Assembly (NCBI GenBank): GCA_003330885.1
Contig: CP030277.1
Location: 682,001-746,000, forward strand
From: Rhodobiaceae bacterium
Lineage (GTDB): Bacteria; Pseudomonadota; Alphaproteobacteria; Parvibaculales; Parvibaculaceae
DNA: 64,000 nucleotides
Direction of reading: 5' to 3'
The translations under genes and the position numbers were made by a program. Shown here piece by piece: positions 37,104 to 47,905 of the stretch; position 1 is the stretch's first letter, and the number at the start of each line of letters is the position of its first letter. A model generated the notes under the pieces. The model was not told the origin of the DNA. It did not search any database and was given only the letters and a program-made list of their open reading frames with translations.

Positions 37104-38625
37104 TATTGACGGACCCGAGCTCGACAAACGAGCCGAACCGCATACGCGTATTGAGGGACGTTTTGGGATCATAGATATTGGGTCGAACTCTGTTCGGCTG
37201 GTGATCTATGAAAGTGCAAAGCGCAACCCAGTGCCGATCTTCAATGAAAAAGTTATGGCGGGTCTTGGTGCACAACTGAGCGAAACCGGACGCCTGGATC
37301 CCGATGGCGTTGAACGGGCGATGAGGGCCCTGAAGCGCTTCTCCGCTCTCATTGTTCAGCTGGACGTTGAGCATACAGCAATGGTTGCCACCGCTGCGGT
37401 GCGTGATGCCTCAGATGGTGCAACTTTCGCCGCAGAGGTTGAAGCTGCAACGGGTCTGGAATTGCGCGTCTTATCGGGTAAGGAGGAGGCAGCTTATGCC
37501 GCCCTCGGCGTGCTATCGGGCATTCCAGATGCTGATGGCATTGTCGGCGACCTGGGCGGCGGGAGCTTGGAACTTGTTGACCTGAAAAAAGGGGTGACGG
37601 GGAAGGGCGTTACGCTTCCCCTGGGGCCGCTGCGTCTTTTGGGGAGCGGGTTATCGCAAAAGGAAATTCTGAAGGAAATTGACAAGGCCTTCGATCAGGT
37701 TGATTGGCTGGATAAAGCGCAAGGGCGCACTTTGTACGCAGTTGGCGGTGTCTGGCGAAACCTTGCCCGAATTCATATGGCACAGAATGAATACCCCGTT
37801 CGGGTGCTGCACGAATATCAAATGCCGGCCTCAGAAGCCGCAGACCTTGCCAAACTGATTGAGCGGTTGGGACCAAAGTCGCTGGCAAAGATTCCTGATG
37901 TTTCCTCCAGGCGGGTCGGTGCGCTCCCTCTCGGGGCGATGGTGCTTAGCCGATTGATCGCAGCCACCAAGGTGAAGAAGGTAGAAATCTCTGCCTATGG
38001 CCTCCGCGAAGGTGTCCTGTTTGACCAACTGTCAGACGCAGATCGCACAGGCGATCCCTTGTTGGCGGGTGCAAGCGATTTGGCGAAGCGTCTGGTCCGT
38101 TTTCCAGAACACAGGCATGAACTTGGTGATTGGGTGGCGCCTCTCTTCGGTCCGGGAGGGCTCGGCGAAACAGACGGGCAGAAACGGTTGCGGCTTGCCG
38201 CGTGCAGCCTCGCAGACATCGGTTGGTATGTGCATCCTGACTACCGTGCAATGCATGCGTTTGAGCAGACCTTGTTGGCGCCTTTGGCCGGCGTGAACCA
38301 TGCCGAACGTGTCTTCCTGGCGCGCGTGGGCTTTCACCGTCATGAAGGCGCAGGAGAGCCCGCCGCCTTCGGCAATTTGTCGGGCCTACTTAAGGAAGAA
38401 GATCATCACCGTGCGCAGGTTCTGGGGCTTGCACTGCGTGTTGCTTTTACGCTTTGTGCCGCGACGGTTGGTGTGCTGCCATACACACGTCTCGTCCTCA
38501 CCAAGGATGCGCTGACATTAAACGTTCAAAGGTCACACCAGGCCTTTTGCGGTGAAGTTGTCGAGAAGCGTTTGAGCGCCCTGGCCCGTGTACTGGATGT
38601 GCAGTCAAAGAAGGTGATTGTCTGA
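37084..38625 (+). CDS. ppx: Exopolyphosphatase / Ppx-GppA phosphatase
   Basis: Processively hydrolyses polyphosphate (or pppGpp). The 513 residues start from a GTG within ppk1; the ASKHA fold begins [17 protein letters not shown] near 22-38, with VATAAVRDA, and [12 protein letters not shown] near 157-168. A C-terminal HD-like helical domain (about 310-513) makes this the long form. The choice of GTG over an internal start rests on the 20-bp overlap seen in such pairs. Confidence 0.94.
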   Translation: MTTLQRNIDGPELDKRAEPHTRIEGRFGIIDIGSNSVRLVIYESAKRNPVPIFNEKVMAGLGAQLSETGRLDPDGVERAMRALKRFSALIVQLDVEHTAMVATAAVRDASDGATFAAEVEAATGLELRVLSGKEEAAYAALGVLSGIPDADGIVGDLGGGSLELVDLKKGVTGKGVTLPLGPLRLLGSGLSQKEILKEIDKAFDQVDWLDKAQGRTLYAVGGVWRNLARIHMAQNEYPVRVLHEYQMPASEAADLAKLIERLGPKSLAKIPDVSSRRVGALPLGAMVLSRLIAATKVKKVEISAYGLREGVLFDQLSDADRTGDPLLAGASDLAKRLVRFPEHRHELGDWVAPLFGPGGLGETDGQKRLRLAACSLADIGWYVHPDYRAMHAFEQTLLAPLAGVNHAERVFLARVGFHRHEGAGEPAAFGNLSGLLKEEDHHRAQVLGLALRVAFTLCAATVGVLPYTRLVLTKDALTLNVQRSHQAFCGEVVEKRLSALARVLDVQSKKVIV

Positions 38626-38637
38626 ACCAGCCCAAAA

Positions 38638-38663
38638 AAGGCCGCTCCCAAAGAAGCGGCCTT
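38638..38663. terminator. Bidirectional terminator between ppx and the chemoreceptor gene
   Basis: AAGGCCGC (38638-38645) / GCGGCCTT (38656-38663) with a 10-nt loop; on the minus strand the stem is followed by six T residues, so it chiefly ends the chemoreceptor transcript, while also serving ppx. Confidence 0.8.
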
Positions 38664-38688
38664 CTGATTTCTTGGTTCGTTAGATGGA

Positions 38689-40752
38689 TTAAGCTGCGCG
38701 GATTGACGAAACAAAGTCGCCGACTTGTTTGCGCAAGCCTTCAGCTGTCTTGGAAAGCTCCTCTGCAGAACTCAACACCTGATCAGCCGCCGTGCCGGTT
38801 TGTTCCGCTGCGGTGCGAACAGTGTCCACACTTGAAGAGACATTCCGGTTCATCTCAGCTGTTTCTTCTGCGCTGCGGGAGATTTCCTGCGTGGCCGAGC
38901 TCTGTTCCTCAACCGCTGCAGATACAGCTGATGTAACCTGATTGATTTCGCCGATCTTGTTGGCGATGCCAGTCATGGCTTCAGCGGCAGTTTTGGTTTC
39001 TTCCTGTACACGGTTGACGTGATCTGAAATTTCGCCGGTAGCTTTGGCGGTCTGATTGGCAAGGTCTTTGACCTCTGATGCAACGACAGCAAAGCCTTTG
39101 CCAGCTTCACCTGCACGGGCAGCCTCAATGGTGGCGTTCAGTGCCAGCAAGTTGGTCTGCTCTGCTATTTCCTGGATGAGTTCCATCACAGAGCCGATGC
39201 GGTTTGCTGCTTCAGAAAGGTTTTTCATCTGCACATCTGTCTGTTCAGAAGCTTCGCGCGATTCCTGCGTCAGAGCAGCTGACAAGGAGATTTGCTCTGT
39301 TACCTCGCCAATGGCGTTGGACAATTGCGTTGCCGCAGAAGCTACCGTTTCGACATTTTGCGTCGCTCCGGTGCTGGCATTGCTCACGGAAATTGCTTCT
39401 TCATTCGTTGTACCTGCCAACTCGCTCATGGAGCGGGCGGTGGTTTCCAGTTCAGTTGAAGATGCAGTTAGACCGTCAATCATCTGACCGATTGAAGATT
39501 CGAGGTCGTCCGCCATTTTGTTGAGGCTTTCGCGTTTCTCGTCCGCGGCCCGTTTTTCGGCTAGCTCCTGCTCTTCTTTTAAACGCTCAGCAGCTGCACC
39601 CTGGTCACGGAAGACTTCAACAGCGCGTGCCATGTCTCCGATTTCGTCGCGACGGTCAGCGCCAGAAATTTGAACATCAAAAGCACCATCTGCCACTTCA
39701 CCCATAACGTCCTGCAAATTGGCAAGCGGTTTGGTGATTGATCGACCGACGATATAACAAGCAGCGCCGGCAACGGCGAGAGATCCAATGGAACTCGCCA
39801 ATGTGATGAGCAGAGCCATCCAGGCGGAGCTGAGGGCGCCATCTGCAGTGGCGATCATCTCTTTGGAGGCAAAATCCTCAACCTGGGTGATGAGATCGAT
39901 TTTCATCGAAATCCCGTCATACCACTGTATGTCTGTGACCTCGTCGTAAAGCATGTCGTAGCCGGCTTCGACTGCGATATCACGCCAATATTCAACATCG
40001 TCAACTTGCGTGCCTACGAGGGTTTCATCGTAGAAAGCGACAGCCTCCGGCGAGGCATAGGCGCGAAAAACTTCCATGTAGGAATCTTGCTGGCCGATGA
40101 GCGTCACAAACTCAGTGTGAGTGAGTGAGTCAAATGCCTTTGCGCCATAGCCTTTGGCACCCATTGCGCGTTCCAGCCCAGCGCGCTCCTTGATCTCAAG
40201 GAGGCTCATATAGGCAATGCTCTGGCCTTTGATTTCTGCATCATCAGCGAGAGAGGCAACGACGGAAACAATGTCGAGCAACTGACGAATGGTCTGTGTG
40301 TAATATTCTGCGGTTGCCTCGATGGTCGTACGTGCAGATCGTGTGCGGTCCCGGAAACCCTCTAATCGCTCGAGTTCTGCCAGGGCAAGCGTCAGGCGTT
40401 CTTCCACCTGCACGCCATAGTCTGCTGCTGGGAATTCCTGCAGGTAAGGCAGAATGTCAGTTAGGACCGCATCAGTAGATGCGAACTGCTGGTCAAGACG
40501 GGTTGTCCATACGCCATTTCCGCCAGAAGAGATGTATGTCGCTGAGGTTCCGCGTTCTCCCTGCAGTTCATTTACAACCGAACTGATTTTGGGAGAGATG
40601 GACGCCAATGTATGGAGATGGTTCAGCGACGCATAACGCTGGACTTCGCCACTGATGATATAGGCAGCAAACAAGGCGATGCCGACAATAGGCACCACTG
40701 CTGCAATAAAAATCCGTTTGCCGATATTGGCATTGAAAATTCCGCCCAACAT
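38689..40752 (-). CDS. Methyl-accepting chemotaxis protein with NIT-type sensor
   Basis: A 687-residue transmembrane chemoreceptor. Layout: span near 11-33; periplasmic region 34-305 resembling the nitrate/nitrite-sensing (NIT) domain, with [17 protein letters not shown]; span near 308-335; HAMP about 333-390; methylation helices and signalling tip [21 protein letters not shown] near 535-555. No C-terminal CheR/CheB tether pentapeptide is seen. No che genes are nearby, so it would feed a pathway encoded elsewhere. Ligand inferred, not shown. Confidence 0.9.
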   Translation of the reverse strand: MLGGIFNANIGKRIFIAAVVPIVGIALFAAYIISGEVQRYASLNHLHTLASISPKISSVVNELQGERGTSATYISSGGNGVWTTRLDQQFASTDAVLTDILPYLQEFPAADYGVQVEERLTLALAELERLEGFRDRTRSARTTIEATAEYYTQTIRQLLDIVSVVASLADDAEIKGQSIAYMSLLEIKERAGLERAMGAKGYGAKAFDSLTHTEFVTLIGQQDSYMEVFRAYASPEAVAFYDETLVGTQVDDVEYWRDIAVEAGYDMLYDEVTDIQWYDGISMKIDLITQVEDFASKEMIATADGALSSAWMALLITLASSIGSLAVAGAACYIVGRSITKPLANLQDVMGEVADGAFDVQISGADRRDEIGDMARAVEVFRDQGAAAERLKEEQELAEKRAADEKRESLNKMADDLESSIGQMIDGLTASSTELETTARSMSELAGTTNEEAISVSNASTGATQNVETVASAATQLSNAIGEVTEQISLSAALTQESREASEQTDVQMKNLSEAANRIGSVMELIQEIAEQTNLLALNATIEAARAGEAGKGFAVVASEVKDLANQTAKATGEISDHVNRVQEETKTAAEAMTGIANKIGEINQVTSAVSAAVEEQSSATQEISRSAEETAEMNRNVSSSVDTVRTAAEQTGTAADQVLSSAEELSKTAEGLRKQVGDFVSSIRAA

Positions 40753-40856
40753 TTAGATCCCCGTCCCTGAAATATCCCGTTCTCGGCAGGATCTACGGAG
40801 AATTCTAAATTCTAGTTAAAAGGCGATGCATCAATTTCCAATGGTGAATCAAAAGT

Positions 40857-42026
40857 TTACGATAACAAACTTTCGGTCTGTATACGGGTGACCTTCAATT
40901 GGCGTCCGCGTGCAGATATGGCCAATTCCCCATTCTTTAGGGCTAAGGCGTCGCGGCCAAAAATTTCATTCCGCCACCCAGACAATGCTTTGACGTCGGC
41001 ATCTTTAAATGCGGCGATCTGCTCTAGGTCAGACACATTGGCAATCAGCTTGGGCGCCACATTGTGCTCTTCGCTCCGCATCTTCAGTAGCACTTTAAGA
41101 AGCTCTACGAGAGGTCCAATGCCTGACGGCAGCGGGCGAGGGTCTTCAATATCTGGCAAGTCGGCTTCGTTTCGGCTGAGGCCCGTTTGGATTGCCTCGA
41201 GTAGGCTTGGCGCAGATCGGCTGTTAGAGAAGCCGCGGGGAACCGCGCGCAGATTATCCAGCCCTTTGAGGTCTCTGGGCTGCTGATTAGCCAGCTCGAA
41301 GAGGGCGTCATCTTTCATAATACGGTTCCGCGGCGTGTCGCGTTCTTGCGCCTGCCGCTCCCGCCAGGCGGCCACCTCCATCAGCACGCCGACAGACTTG
41401 CGGCCCTTCACGCGCATTTTCATGCGTTTCCATGCTGCTTCAGGCCTCAGAGCGTATGTCTCAGGGTTTTGCAGGATGGCCATCTCTTCGCCGACCCACG
41501 CGATGCGATCATTCTCTGCGATCTGGCGGGCAAGTACGTCATAGATCTTCCGCAGATGGGTGACATCAGCCATCGCGTAGTTCAATTGCTTGTCGGTAAG
41601 CGGTCGGCGGCTCCAGTCGGTGAACCGGGAGGATTTGTCGACTTTGCCGTTGGCGAGCTTCCGGACCAGGGTTTCATACCCAACAGACTCCCCAAACCCG
41701 CACACCATAGCTGCTACTTGACTGTCAAACAGCGGATCAGGGATGGCTTTCGCCTCATGGTAGAAGATTTCTATGTCCTGGCGTGCAGCGTGAAACACCT
41801 TGATGACATTTCGATCCATCATCAGCTCATAGAAGCGGGCGAGGTCGATGCCGTCGGCCAGCGGGTCAATGATGTATTCATGACGGGGGCCAGCGACCTG
41901 GATAAGGCAGAGAATCGGCCAATAGGTCGAATCCCGCATAAACTCAGTGTCGACGGTGATGTAAGAGGCTTTCGCCAGGTGGCCACAGGCTGCTTCCAGC
42001 TGCGCCGTTGTCGTAATAATTTCCAT
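40857..42026 (-). CDS. rnd: Ribonuclease D
   Basis: DEDD-type 3'-5' exoribonuclease for tRNA and RNA maturation. The ATG at 42026 (389 aa) has AGGGG 4-5 nt upstream and gives the usual N-terminus. Exo I is [10 protein letters not shown] with two acidic ligands, exo [15 protein letters not shown], and exo [23 protein letters not shown]-like domains follow, including [15 protein letters not shown]. It is divergent from aspS. Confidence 0.94.
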   Translation of the reverse strand: MEIITTTAQLEAACGHLAKASYITVDTEFMRDSTYWPILCLIQVAGPRHEYIIDPLADGIDLARFYELMMDRNVIKVFHAARQDIEIFYHEAKAIPDPLFDSQVAAMVCGFGESVGYETLVRKLANGKVDKSSRFTDWSRRPLTDKQLNYAMADVTHLRKIYDVLARQIAENDRIAWVGEEMAILQNPETYALRPEAAWKRMKMRVKGRKSVGVLMEVAAWRERQAQERDTPRNRIMKDDALFELANQQPRDLKGLDNLRAVPRGFSNSRSAPSLLEAIQTGLSRNEADLPDIEDPRPLPSGIGPLVELLKVLLKMRSEEHNVAPKLIANVSDLEQIAAFKDADVKALSGWRNEIFGRDALALKNGELAISARGRQLKVTRIQTESLLS

Positions 42027-42223
42027 GAGGCCCCTATACCGTAATCTGGCCGGTCTGTCGCCCCCATCCGCAGGCCCTCTCTGGCGGAATGAGTGCCTGA
42101 TAAAGCCCGAACCCTCAGACCTTGACAAATCAGCTGTCTCATGCGCTTTTCGGCACCCAGAACTGGGGTCGGCATCCGCCTGAGACCCTGTAATTCCTGC
42201 CTTTTTTCAGGGTTGAAGTCAAA

Positions 42224-44041
42224 ATGCACCCTTATCGCAGCCACACATGTGGCGAGCTCACCAAATCAAATGTCGACGAGACTGTGCGCCTATCAGGTTG
42301 GGTCCACCGGAAGCGTGATCACGGCGGTCTGCTGTTTATCGATTTGCGCGACCATTATGGTCTGACCCAGCTGGTGTTTGACCCTGATATGGGGGAGGGC
42401 TTTAAGCTGGCTGAGCGCGTGCGTGCTGAATCTGTCATGCGCATTGATGGTCCCGTCGTCGCCCGGTCTGAGGACACGGTGAACGCCAACCTGCCAACAG
42501 GTGCGATTGAGATCCTCGTAAAAGACGCTGAGATCCTGTCGCAAGCGCAAGAGCTTCCGCTGCCTGTTTTCGGTGAGCCTGAATATCCCGAAGACATTCG
42601 CCTGCGGAACAGATTCCTTGATCTGCGTCGCGATGGCCTTCACGAGCGCATCGTCTTGCGCTCCAAACTCATTCGCGCCATGCGCAATTCTATGGAAGAT
42701 CAGGGCTTCCTTGACTACCAGACACCGATCCTGACGGCCTCGAGCCCCGAGGGTGCACGCGATTTCCTGGTACCGAGCCGTTTGCATCCCGGCAAATTCT
42801 ATGCGCTGCCGCAAGCGCCGCAGCAGTTTAAGCAGCTGACCATGGTGGCTGGTTTTGACCGCTACTATCAGATCGCGGCCTGTTTCCGCGATGAGGATGC
42901 CCGCGCCGACCGCTCTGCAGGTGAGTTCTACCAGCTCGACGTCGAGATGAGCTTCATTGAGCAGGACGAAGTCTTTGCAGTGATGGAAAAAGTGGCCGCT
43001 GATACCTTCGGCAAGTTCGCCGGTGAGATGGCGACGCCACGTGTGGCCGACAAAGCGCCTTTCATTCGCATTCCATACAAAGAGTCGATGTTGAAATACG
43101 GCAATGACAAGCCGGATTTGCGCAACCCGATTGAAATCGTCGACATCACGGAGTTCTTCACCCCTGATGAAGTGACTTTCAAGGCATTCAAAAACGTGAT
43201 TGCTCAGGGTGGCATTGTGCGCGGCATCCCGGCACCGGGAGCCGGAGATCGTCCACGCTCCTTCTTTGACAAGCTCAATGACTGGGCGCGGAAAGATCAG
43301 GGCGCGGCCGGCCTCGGCTACATCGTTTTCGAAGAAGTGGACGGCGTGCTGGCGGGCAAAGGCCCCATTGCCAAGTTCTTCCCCGCCGACATTCTGCAAG
43401 GCATGGCGGCAAAAGCGAGTGTCAAAGCTGGCGATGCGCTCTTCTTCGCCTGTGACAAGGAAGCCGCTGCGACAGCGCTAGCGGGCAACGCCCGGACCCG
43501 GATCGGAACCGAGCTTGAACTGATAGAGAAGGATGTTTTCCGTTTCTGTTGGATCACCGACTACCCGATCTACGAATTTGACGAGACGGAAGGCAAGATC
43601 GATTTCTCGCACAATCCGTTTTCAATGCCTGTAGGGGGGCTTGAAGCGCTTAACACGCAGGACCCTCTTGATGTGATGGGTCAGCAATACGACCTGGTCT
43701 GCAACGGCTATGAGCTGGGGTCAGGTGCGATCCGGAATGCAGATCCGGACTGCATGCTGAAGGCATTTGAGATCGCGGGCCACGCACATGAAGATACAGA
43801 GAAGAACTTTGCGGGCATGCTGAATGCCTTCCGTTTTGGCGCGCCGCCTCACGGAGGAATTGCGCTGGGTGTGGACCGTATTGTGATGCTGTTGGCTGAT
43901 CAGGCGAACATTCGCGAAGTGACCATGTATCCAATGAACCAGCAGGCAGAAGACCTGCTGATGGGGGCTCCCTCAGAGCCGGCCAATCATCAGCTGCGCG
44001 AGCTTCATCTCCGTCACATTCCACCGCCGGAAAAAAAGTAA
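42224..44041 (+). CDS. aspS: Aspartate--tRNA ligase
   Basis: Class II aminoacyl-tRNA synthetase. The 605 residues have an N-terminal OB domain ([36 protein letters not shown]), motif 2 [19 protein letters not shown] near 207-225, the bacterial GAD insertion (about 285-430), and motif 3 [13 protein letters not shown] near 543-555. Whether it is discriminating or also charges tRNA-Asn cannot be decided here. A perfect TTGACA lies at about 42123, but the matching -10 is unclear. Confidence 0.97.
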   Translation: MHPYRSHTCGELTKSNVDETVRLSGWVHRKRDHGGLLFIDLRDHYGLTQLVFDPDMGEGFKLAERVRAESVMRIDGPVVARSEDTVNANLPTGAIEILVKDAEILSQAQELPLPVFGEPEYPEDIRLRNRFLDLRRDGLHERIVLRSKLIRAMRNSMEDQGFLDYQTPILTASSPEGARDFLVPSRLHPGKFYALPQAPQQFKQLTMVAGFDRYYQIAACFRDEDARADRSAGEFYQLDVEMSFIEQDEVFAVMEKVAADTFGKFAGEMATPRVADKAPFIRIPYKESMLKYGNDKPDLRNPIEIVDITEFFTPDEVTFKAFKNVIAQGGIVRGIPAPGAGDRPRSFFDKLNDWARKDQGAAGLGYIVFEEVDGVLAGKGPIAKFFPADILQGMAAKASVKAGDALFFACDKEAAATALAGNARTRIGTELELIEKDVFRFCWITDYPIYEFDETEGKIDFSHNPFSMPVGGLEALNTQDPLDVMGQQYDLVCNGYELGSGAIRNADPDCMLKAFEIAGHAHEDTEKNFAGMLNAFRFGAPPHGGIALGVDRIVMLLADQANIREVTMYPMNQQAEDLLMGAPSEPANHQLRELHLRHIPPPEKK

Positions 44042-44045
44042 GACG

Positions 44046-44624
44046 TCAGGTCGAGGATGGTGGCATCAGCCAATCGGGTCTCGGCCCTTCCGGCTGGAAC
44101 ATACGCACGGTTTTCTCTGTAAATTGGGGGATTAGCCGGTCGCCATAACTCAATTTGGCGAGCGGCAGCACGTGGACCATGAGGCGGGTGGAGCCATCTG
44201 AAGGTTCAATGTAGGGAAGTGCCAGGCTTTCAAATTCAATCACATCGCCTGTGCGGCTATTGAGCGAGCCACTGACCCACCGACCAAAGGGGACACCTTC
44301 ACCATGTTCTCGAAAGAACGCCTCAAAGGTCTGTCTGCGCGCTTCAGCATCGACAGTTGCCATGCTTTCTTCCAGATAGGTGCCGGTCAAATTATCGCCA
44401 AAAGCATCCGTGAGTGCCGTCCCGAAAAGCAGACAGAAAGCACGTCCGTCATCATCGAGACGATGCAGCAATAGGTTGGGCATAAAGGCCGCGAGCCCCC
44501 GCAAAGGCAGGTCCGATTTTGCTGGTATGGAGAGGCCCGCCTCTGCGCGTGCGTCATACCAAAGCGAGGCGAACGCGATCATTGCTTCTGACTTAACAAT
44601 CACTGATGACACAGAGACCCCCAT
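44046..44624 (-). CDS. PAS_5-family protein
   Basis: A 192-residue protein with a single PAS-like domain resembling the PAS_5 family common in Alphaproteobacteria. Features seen: LWYDARAEAGLSIPAKSDLPLR near 21-42, FMPNLLLHRLDDDGR, LFGTALTDAFGDNLTGTYLEE, and C-terminal IEFESLALPYIEP. It has no effector domain, so it may work through protein contacts. It is a clear paralogue of the gene at 45097-45684 (same order of motifs), and of the truncated gene between them. Confidence 0.75.
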   Translation of the reverse strand: MGVSVSSVIVKSEAMIAFASLWYDARAEAGLSIPAKSDLPLRGLAAFMPNLLLHRLDDDGRAFCLLFGTALTDAFGDNLTGTYLEESMATVDAEARRQTFEAFFREHGEGVPFGRWVSGSLNSRTGDVIEFESLALPYIEPSDGSTRLMVHVLPLAKLSYGDRLIPQFTEKTVRMFQPEGPRPDWLMPPSST

Positions 44625-44693
44625 AGGTGGAATGGAGGTTTTAATGTGTGGTGGGGGCGTTGTCTAGGTCCCAGAACCAATGGGCTGGAAAAC

Positions 44694-45023
44694 TCACTCC
44701 GCTGCCGCAATCTCCTGGCGGAGATACATCCATGCTGGCCGGTCATTCAGCGCGTTGAATTCAACTCCATCAGCCTTCGGATAGTGCATGCCCAGTTCGT
44801 CCCCCAGCGCAATTCCACCAACAACAGCGTTGTAGGTCGCTCGGCGTATCTCACCAGCCTTTGCAAAAAAGGGAAGGGTAAGGCCCTCAAACTCAACGCG
44901 CCGTCCGTCCTGCGTCACGACCTCACCGATGAACCACCGTCCATTGATTGCAACACCCTGTTTTTCCAGCGTATCAGCAATCGTGACGACGTTGAGAAAT
45001 TGCTCTTTCGCCTCATCGGTCAT
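44694..45023 (-). CDS. N-terminally truncated PAS_5-like paralogue
   Basis: Codes 109 residues that match only the C-terminal half of its neighbours: NGRWFIGEVVTQDGRRVEFEGLTLP aligns with RARWSVGQATTTSGRVVQVEDLALP of the next gene, and DRPAWMYLRQE aligns with ARPAWLYMSQPE. The first ~85 residues of the domain are absent; an in-frame TAA stands six codons upstream of the ATG and there is no ribosome-binding site. Likely a decaying duplicate, but a short functional protein is not excluded. Confidence 0.6.
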   Translation of the reverse strand: MTDEAKEQFLNVVTIADTLEKQGVAINGRWFIGEVVTQDGRRVEFEGLTLPFFAKAGEIRRATYNAVVGGIALGDELGMHYPKADGVEFNALNDRPAWMYLRQEIAAAE

Positions 45024-45096
45024 GTTGGTGGTAACGCCTTAGGCGTGCTGTGTTTTAGGATGAAATCCTTAGCTTTTCCATATGTGCTGTAGAGTT

Positions 45097-45684
45097 TTAG
45101 CTGGATGCAGCGGCCAGTGTTTCCGGCTGGCTCATGTAAAGCCAGGCGGGACGTGCCAGTGCTGCGTCAAACCAGATCATCTCATCAGCTTCAACAAAGC
45201 CGGACATCCCTTCACCAAAATCCAGCGTGCCCAGAATGGATGCAAAGTTCATGTGGCGCATCTCGGACTCCCGCCCGTCGAAATAGGGCAGTGCCAGGTC
45301 TTCCACCTGGACCACACGGCCGCTGGTGGTGGTGGCTTGACCGACAGACCAGCGTGCACGGAGCGCGTCCGGTCCTGCTGTCGCACTGAAGTCGGCCATA
45401 CCAGCATTACGCTGCGCCTGGGCTTCTGGCGTAAACGTCTCATCCAGATAATGGCCGGTGAGGTCGACACCTGCGAGCTCGACAAGTTTGGTGCCGAAAA
45501 GCTCGTACTTTGCACGCCCGTCCGTGTCGAACCGGACCAGCGCTAGGTTGGGCATGAAGCGGGCAAGGTCCCTGAGCGGCAGGTCCGTCTTATGAGGTGC
45601 GCGAACGCCTAAGCTATCGCGCGTGCGATACCACAGATCGGCAAGAGCCATTGTAGCCTCTGACACCAGTTTGGATTTGCGCAC
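45097..45684 (-). CDS. PAS_5-family protein
   Basis: A 195-residue single-domain PAS-like protein beginning from a GTG: MRKSKLVSEATMALADLWYRTRDSLG. Shares with the 44046-44624 product the motifs TDLPLRDLARFMPNLALVRFD, LFGTKLVELAGVDLTGHYLDE and the VQVEDLALPYFDG strand. With the truncated middle copy it forms a tandem set on one strand. Ligand and partner are unknown. Confidence 0.75.
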   Translation of the reverse strand: MRKSKLVSEATMALADLWYRTRDSLGVRAPHKTDLPLRDLARFMPNLALVRFDTDGRAKYELFGTKLVELAGVDLTGHYLDETFTPEAQAQRNAGMADFSATAGPDALRARWSVGQATTTSGRVVQVEDLALPYFDGRESEMRHMNFASILGTLDFGEGMSGFVEADEMIWFDAALARPAWLYMSQPETLAAASS

Positions 45685-45813
45685 GCACCCTCGCTCTCAG
45701 CCGACAACCCATCGGCAGGCTCAGAATGAATGCAAAACATAAATCTTTAGTTGAGGGTCTGTTCCTCGGGAGGCGCCAATTGCGTGACAAATCCCCGCAG
45801 TTGGGAGCACGGC

Positions 45814-46299
45814 CTATTGGGAGCGAAGTCGGTCCCGGGCGGCCTCTCGCGAGCCGGTGGCGGGCACCAGTCCCCCTTGCGGCTCCATGGCTTTGCCAAG
45901 CCCGAATGGTGGCATGCCGCTATAAACGTTTTCGTAAGAGCCCGCTTTGACGAGATAGGTTTCATGCCAGATCCCCACATCCCCCCGGGTCTTGCCAAGA
46001 AGCGCGTTAAACCGGGCCCAGGCAGGCCAGTGCTCATGGTCACCTGCGCGGGCATAGGTTTCCAGATGATCGAAAGAACGCCAATATTGAATGAAAACGC
46101 TTCCGGCGCGCTCGACCCCCAGGAACCCAGTATCGTCGGATGCTGAATTCTCCAGCTCTTTCAGCATGCGGAACATGGCGCGCGACACCGGCACCCATTT
46201 GTGCGGCAGCCACCATTTATTGATCCGCATGCCAATCAGAAAGACGACAAAATCACCGTCAATTTCGGCGGTCATGCGTTGGGGGATGATGGAGGACAT
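45814..46299 (-). CDS. DUF4188-like monooxygenase-family protein
   Basis: A 161-residue protein resembling the DUF4188 family (dimeric ferredoxin-like, haem-oxygenase-related fold). Seen: [61 protein letters not shown] and [19 protein letters not shown]. The histidine in GIWHETY is conserved in the family. Enzymatic role is not established. It lies 16 bp after the cupin gene and is probably co-transcribed with it. Confidence 0.75.
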   Translation of the reverse strand: MSSIIPQRMTAEIDGDFVVFLIGMRINKWWLPHKWVPVSRAMFRMLKELENSASDDTGFLGVERAGSVFIQYWRSFDHLETYARAGDHEHWPAWARFNALLGKTRGDVGIWHETYLVKAGSYENVYSGMPPFGLGKAMEPQGGLVPATGSREAARDRLRSQ

Positions 46300-46315
46300 G
46301 GGGAAGCGCCTATCG

Positions 46316-46810
46316 TTAGTTGAACTGGATGAAGTCCGTGGAAACAGGCCCTTGGCCGCGAATCTCCACGGTCACCGGCTCACCACAGGACCCGTCATAA
46401 TGCAGTTCTCCTTTGGGATGAAACGCGAAACTCCCGGCGGGTAGGGGCGTGGTACCTTCGCAACGACCTGAGGCCCCCACACCAAAATGCCATGTACCCT
46501 CAATCACGGTGATAAAGCGATCCTGATTGTGGGAGTGGGGCGGGCTGCGCACGTCTTTGTCGAACCGCACCCGGATGACATAGGGGCCAGGCTCGTCCGG
46601 ATTGCCATAAAGAATAGCAGCGGTAAGTCCTTCGAGCCCCGGCACGCGCTGAAGCCCAATCTCGTCAGCGGCCTGCGCAATGAAACCGGCCTCGCTGGCC
46701 TCAGCTGCCGGTGCATTCTGCTCACCTGCCTCATGATGACCCGCAAGAGCGGCGCCTGAGAAGCTGGACAGGGCGAGGAGAGCAAAAGCAAAACGTGTGA
46801 TTGACGTCAT
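46316..46810 (-). CDS. Exported cupin-domain protein
   Basis: A 164-residue protein with a signal peptide ([15 protein letters not shown], cleaved near residue 23) and a single cupin barrel. Motif 1 is [19 protein letters not shown] with two metal-ligand histidines; motif 2 is [16 protein letters not shown]. Likely a periplasmic small-molecule-binding or metal-dependent enzyme; the substrate is unknown. Confidence 0.8.
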   Translation of the reverse strand: MTSITRFAFALLALSSFSGAALAGHHEAGEQNAPAAEASEAGFIAQAADEIGLQRVPGLEGLTAAILYGNPDEPGPYVIRVRFDKDVRSPPHSHNQDRFITVIEGTWHFGVGASGRCEGTTPLPAGSFAFHPKGELHYDGSCGEPVTVEIRGQGPVSTDFIQFN

Positions 46811-46933
46811 GAGGCAGCATCCTTTTGTTTCAGTCAGTCTGCCACTTCCACAACGCCATTGTCATGTCAGGACTTATTCCTTCCTAAAACTGTCTCCCTG
46901 GTTCCAGAGCGCGCACACACGTCTCCTCGCCAT

Positions 46934-47001
46934 GAGGTGAGTGATTTGAATCGGTTTATCCCTGAGGAGAAGGCGAAGCTTTAGTCTCGAAGGATCACCT
47001 C
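46934..47001. repeat. Dispersed palindromic repeat abutting the GFA stop codon
   Basis: GAGGTGA (46934-46940) and TCACCTC (46995-47001) flank an inner segment with CCTGAGGAG and GTCTCGAAGGAT. The layout ...CCTGAGGAG-...-GTCTCGAAGGAT... is a well-known intergenic repeat of Alphaproteobacteria. Its right end overlaps the stop codon of the GFA-family gene (47000-47002), so insertion may have supplied or preserved that stop. Confidence 0.6.
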
Positions 47002-47428
47002 ACCAAAACTGCGCGAAGAACACGGACGATTCAGGTGGCCATTCATCGAACTGGGGCAGGTCGTCCGTGATCTCGTACCAGGGTGCTTTCGACCCGACAA
47101 AGAGATGTGCTGCCGGCCGCACGCCGGGGTCCCCTGAAACAGTTCCGAGGGTAACCCAGCTTAAGCTCCCATCCTCGGCTCTGGCGCCCAAGGGCGAGCC
47201 ACAGCTTCCGCAGGCGCACCGATAAACGCTCGGAGATGATTCATAAGCTTGTACAGACTTTTCACCCGCCACCCAGGTGAACTTCTCGGCTACCACCCGT
47301 GCATAGGTTCCGAACGCCGCGCCCAACGTGCGACGGCAGACGGAACAGTGACAATAAGCGAGATCCTGAAGCGTGCCGTGGATTTCATATTGCACGCGTC
47401 CACACGTGCAATTCCCTTCGATGGTCAT
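47000..47428 (-). CDS. GFA-family (CENP-V-like) zinc protein
   Basis: A 142-residue GFA/S-(hydroxymethyl)glutathione-synthase-like fold. Zinc cysteines are in CTCGRVQYEI, CHCSVCRR and CACGSCGSP. The tail DDLPQFDEWPPES is also typical. The family is often annotated as formaldehyde-activating, but that activity is unproven for most members. Its stop lies within a repeat element. Confidence 0.85.
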   Translation of the reverse strand: MTIEGNCTCGRVQYEIHGTLQDLAYCHCSVCRRTLGAAFGTYARVVAEKFTWVAGEKSVQAYESSPSVYRCACGSCGSPLGARAEDGSLSWVTLGTVSGDPGVRPAAHLFVGSKAPWYEITDDLPQFDEWPPESSVFFAQFW

Positions 47429-47583
47429 CGTTTAATCCTCAAATTGAAGTGAGCAAGCCCAATAGCGCACACAGTGTTTCGACTGCATGACGTGCCAATT
47501 GGAGTGGGATTAAGCGATCTACTTCATAGGGATATGGTGGCTCCTATGGCTGGTTCTGTCAATCTCGGCGACGGGGTCGCAGC

Positions 47584-47880
47584 TCACGCGCCCTCGACAA
47601 TGATCACGTCATTCTCTGAAGCACCTTTGCGCTTGGCTTTGGCGGCCTGATATTCCGGCGAATGGAAACATTCCTTGGCGGCTTCCACACTTGGGAACTC
47701 GACGAGGATGTGCCGCTCTTTAGAGGTGCCTTCCACCACCTCAAAGTCGCCACCGCGGGCGAGGAACTTCGCGCCATATTTCTCAAATGGCGCAGCGACG
47801 CCGGCACGGTACTCGTCATATTTGGCCTGATCGGTGACAGTGGCGTGGGCGATCCAATATCCTTTGGGGGTCTCACTCAT
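47584..47880 (-). CDS. DUF1330 family protein
   Basis: A 98-residue dimeric alpha+beta barrel (ferredoxin-like) protein starting MSETPKGYWIAHATVTD. Contains KYGAKFLARGGDFEVVEG, RHILVEFPSVEAAKECFHSPEYQ. The ATG at 47880 has AAGGA 9-10 nt upstream; a longer frame runs through repeat DNA and is spurious. Function is unknown. Confidence 0.85.
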   Translation of the reverse strand: MSETPKGYWIAHATVTDQAKYDEYRAGVAAPFEKYGAKFLARGGDFEVVEGTSKERHILVEFPSVEAAKECFHSPEYQAAKAKRKGASENDVIIVEGA

Positions 47881-47905
47881 GGGGCAGGGTCCTTTAAACA
47901 AAAAT

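Noticed and set aside
42293-43399. Long minus-strand frame opposite aspS (368 aa)
   Set aside because: Antisense shadow of aspS with no recognisable domain.
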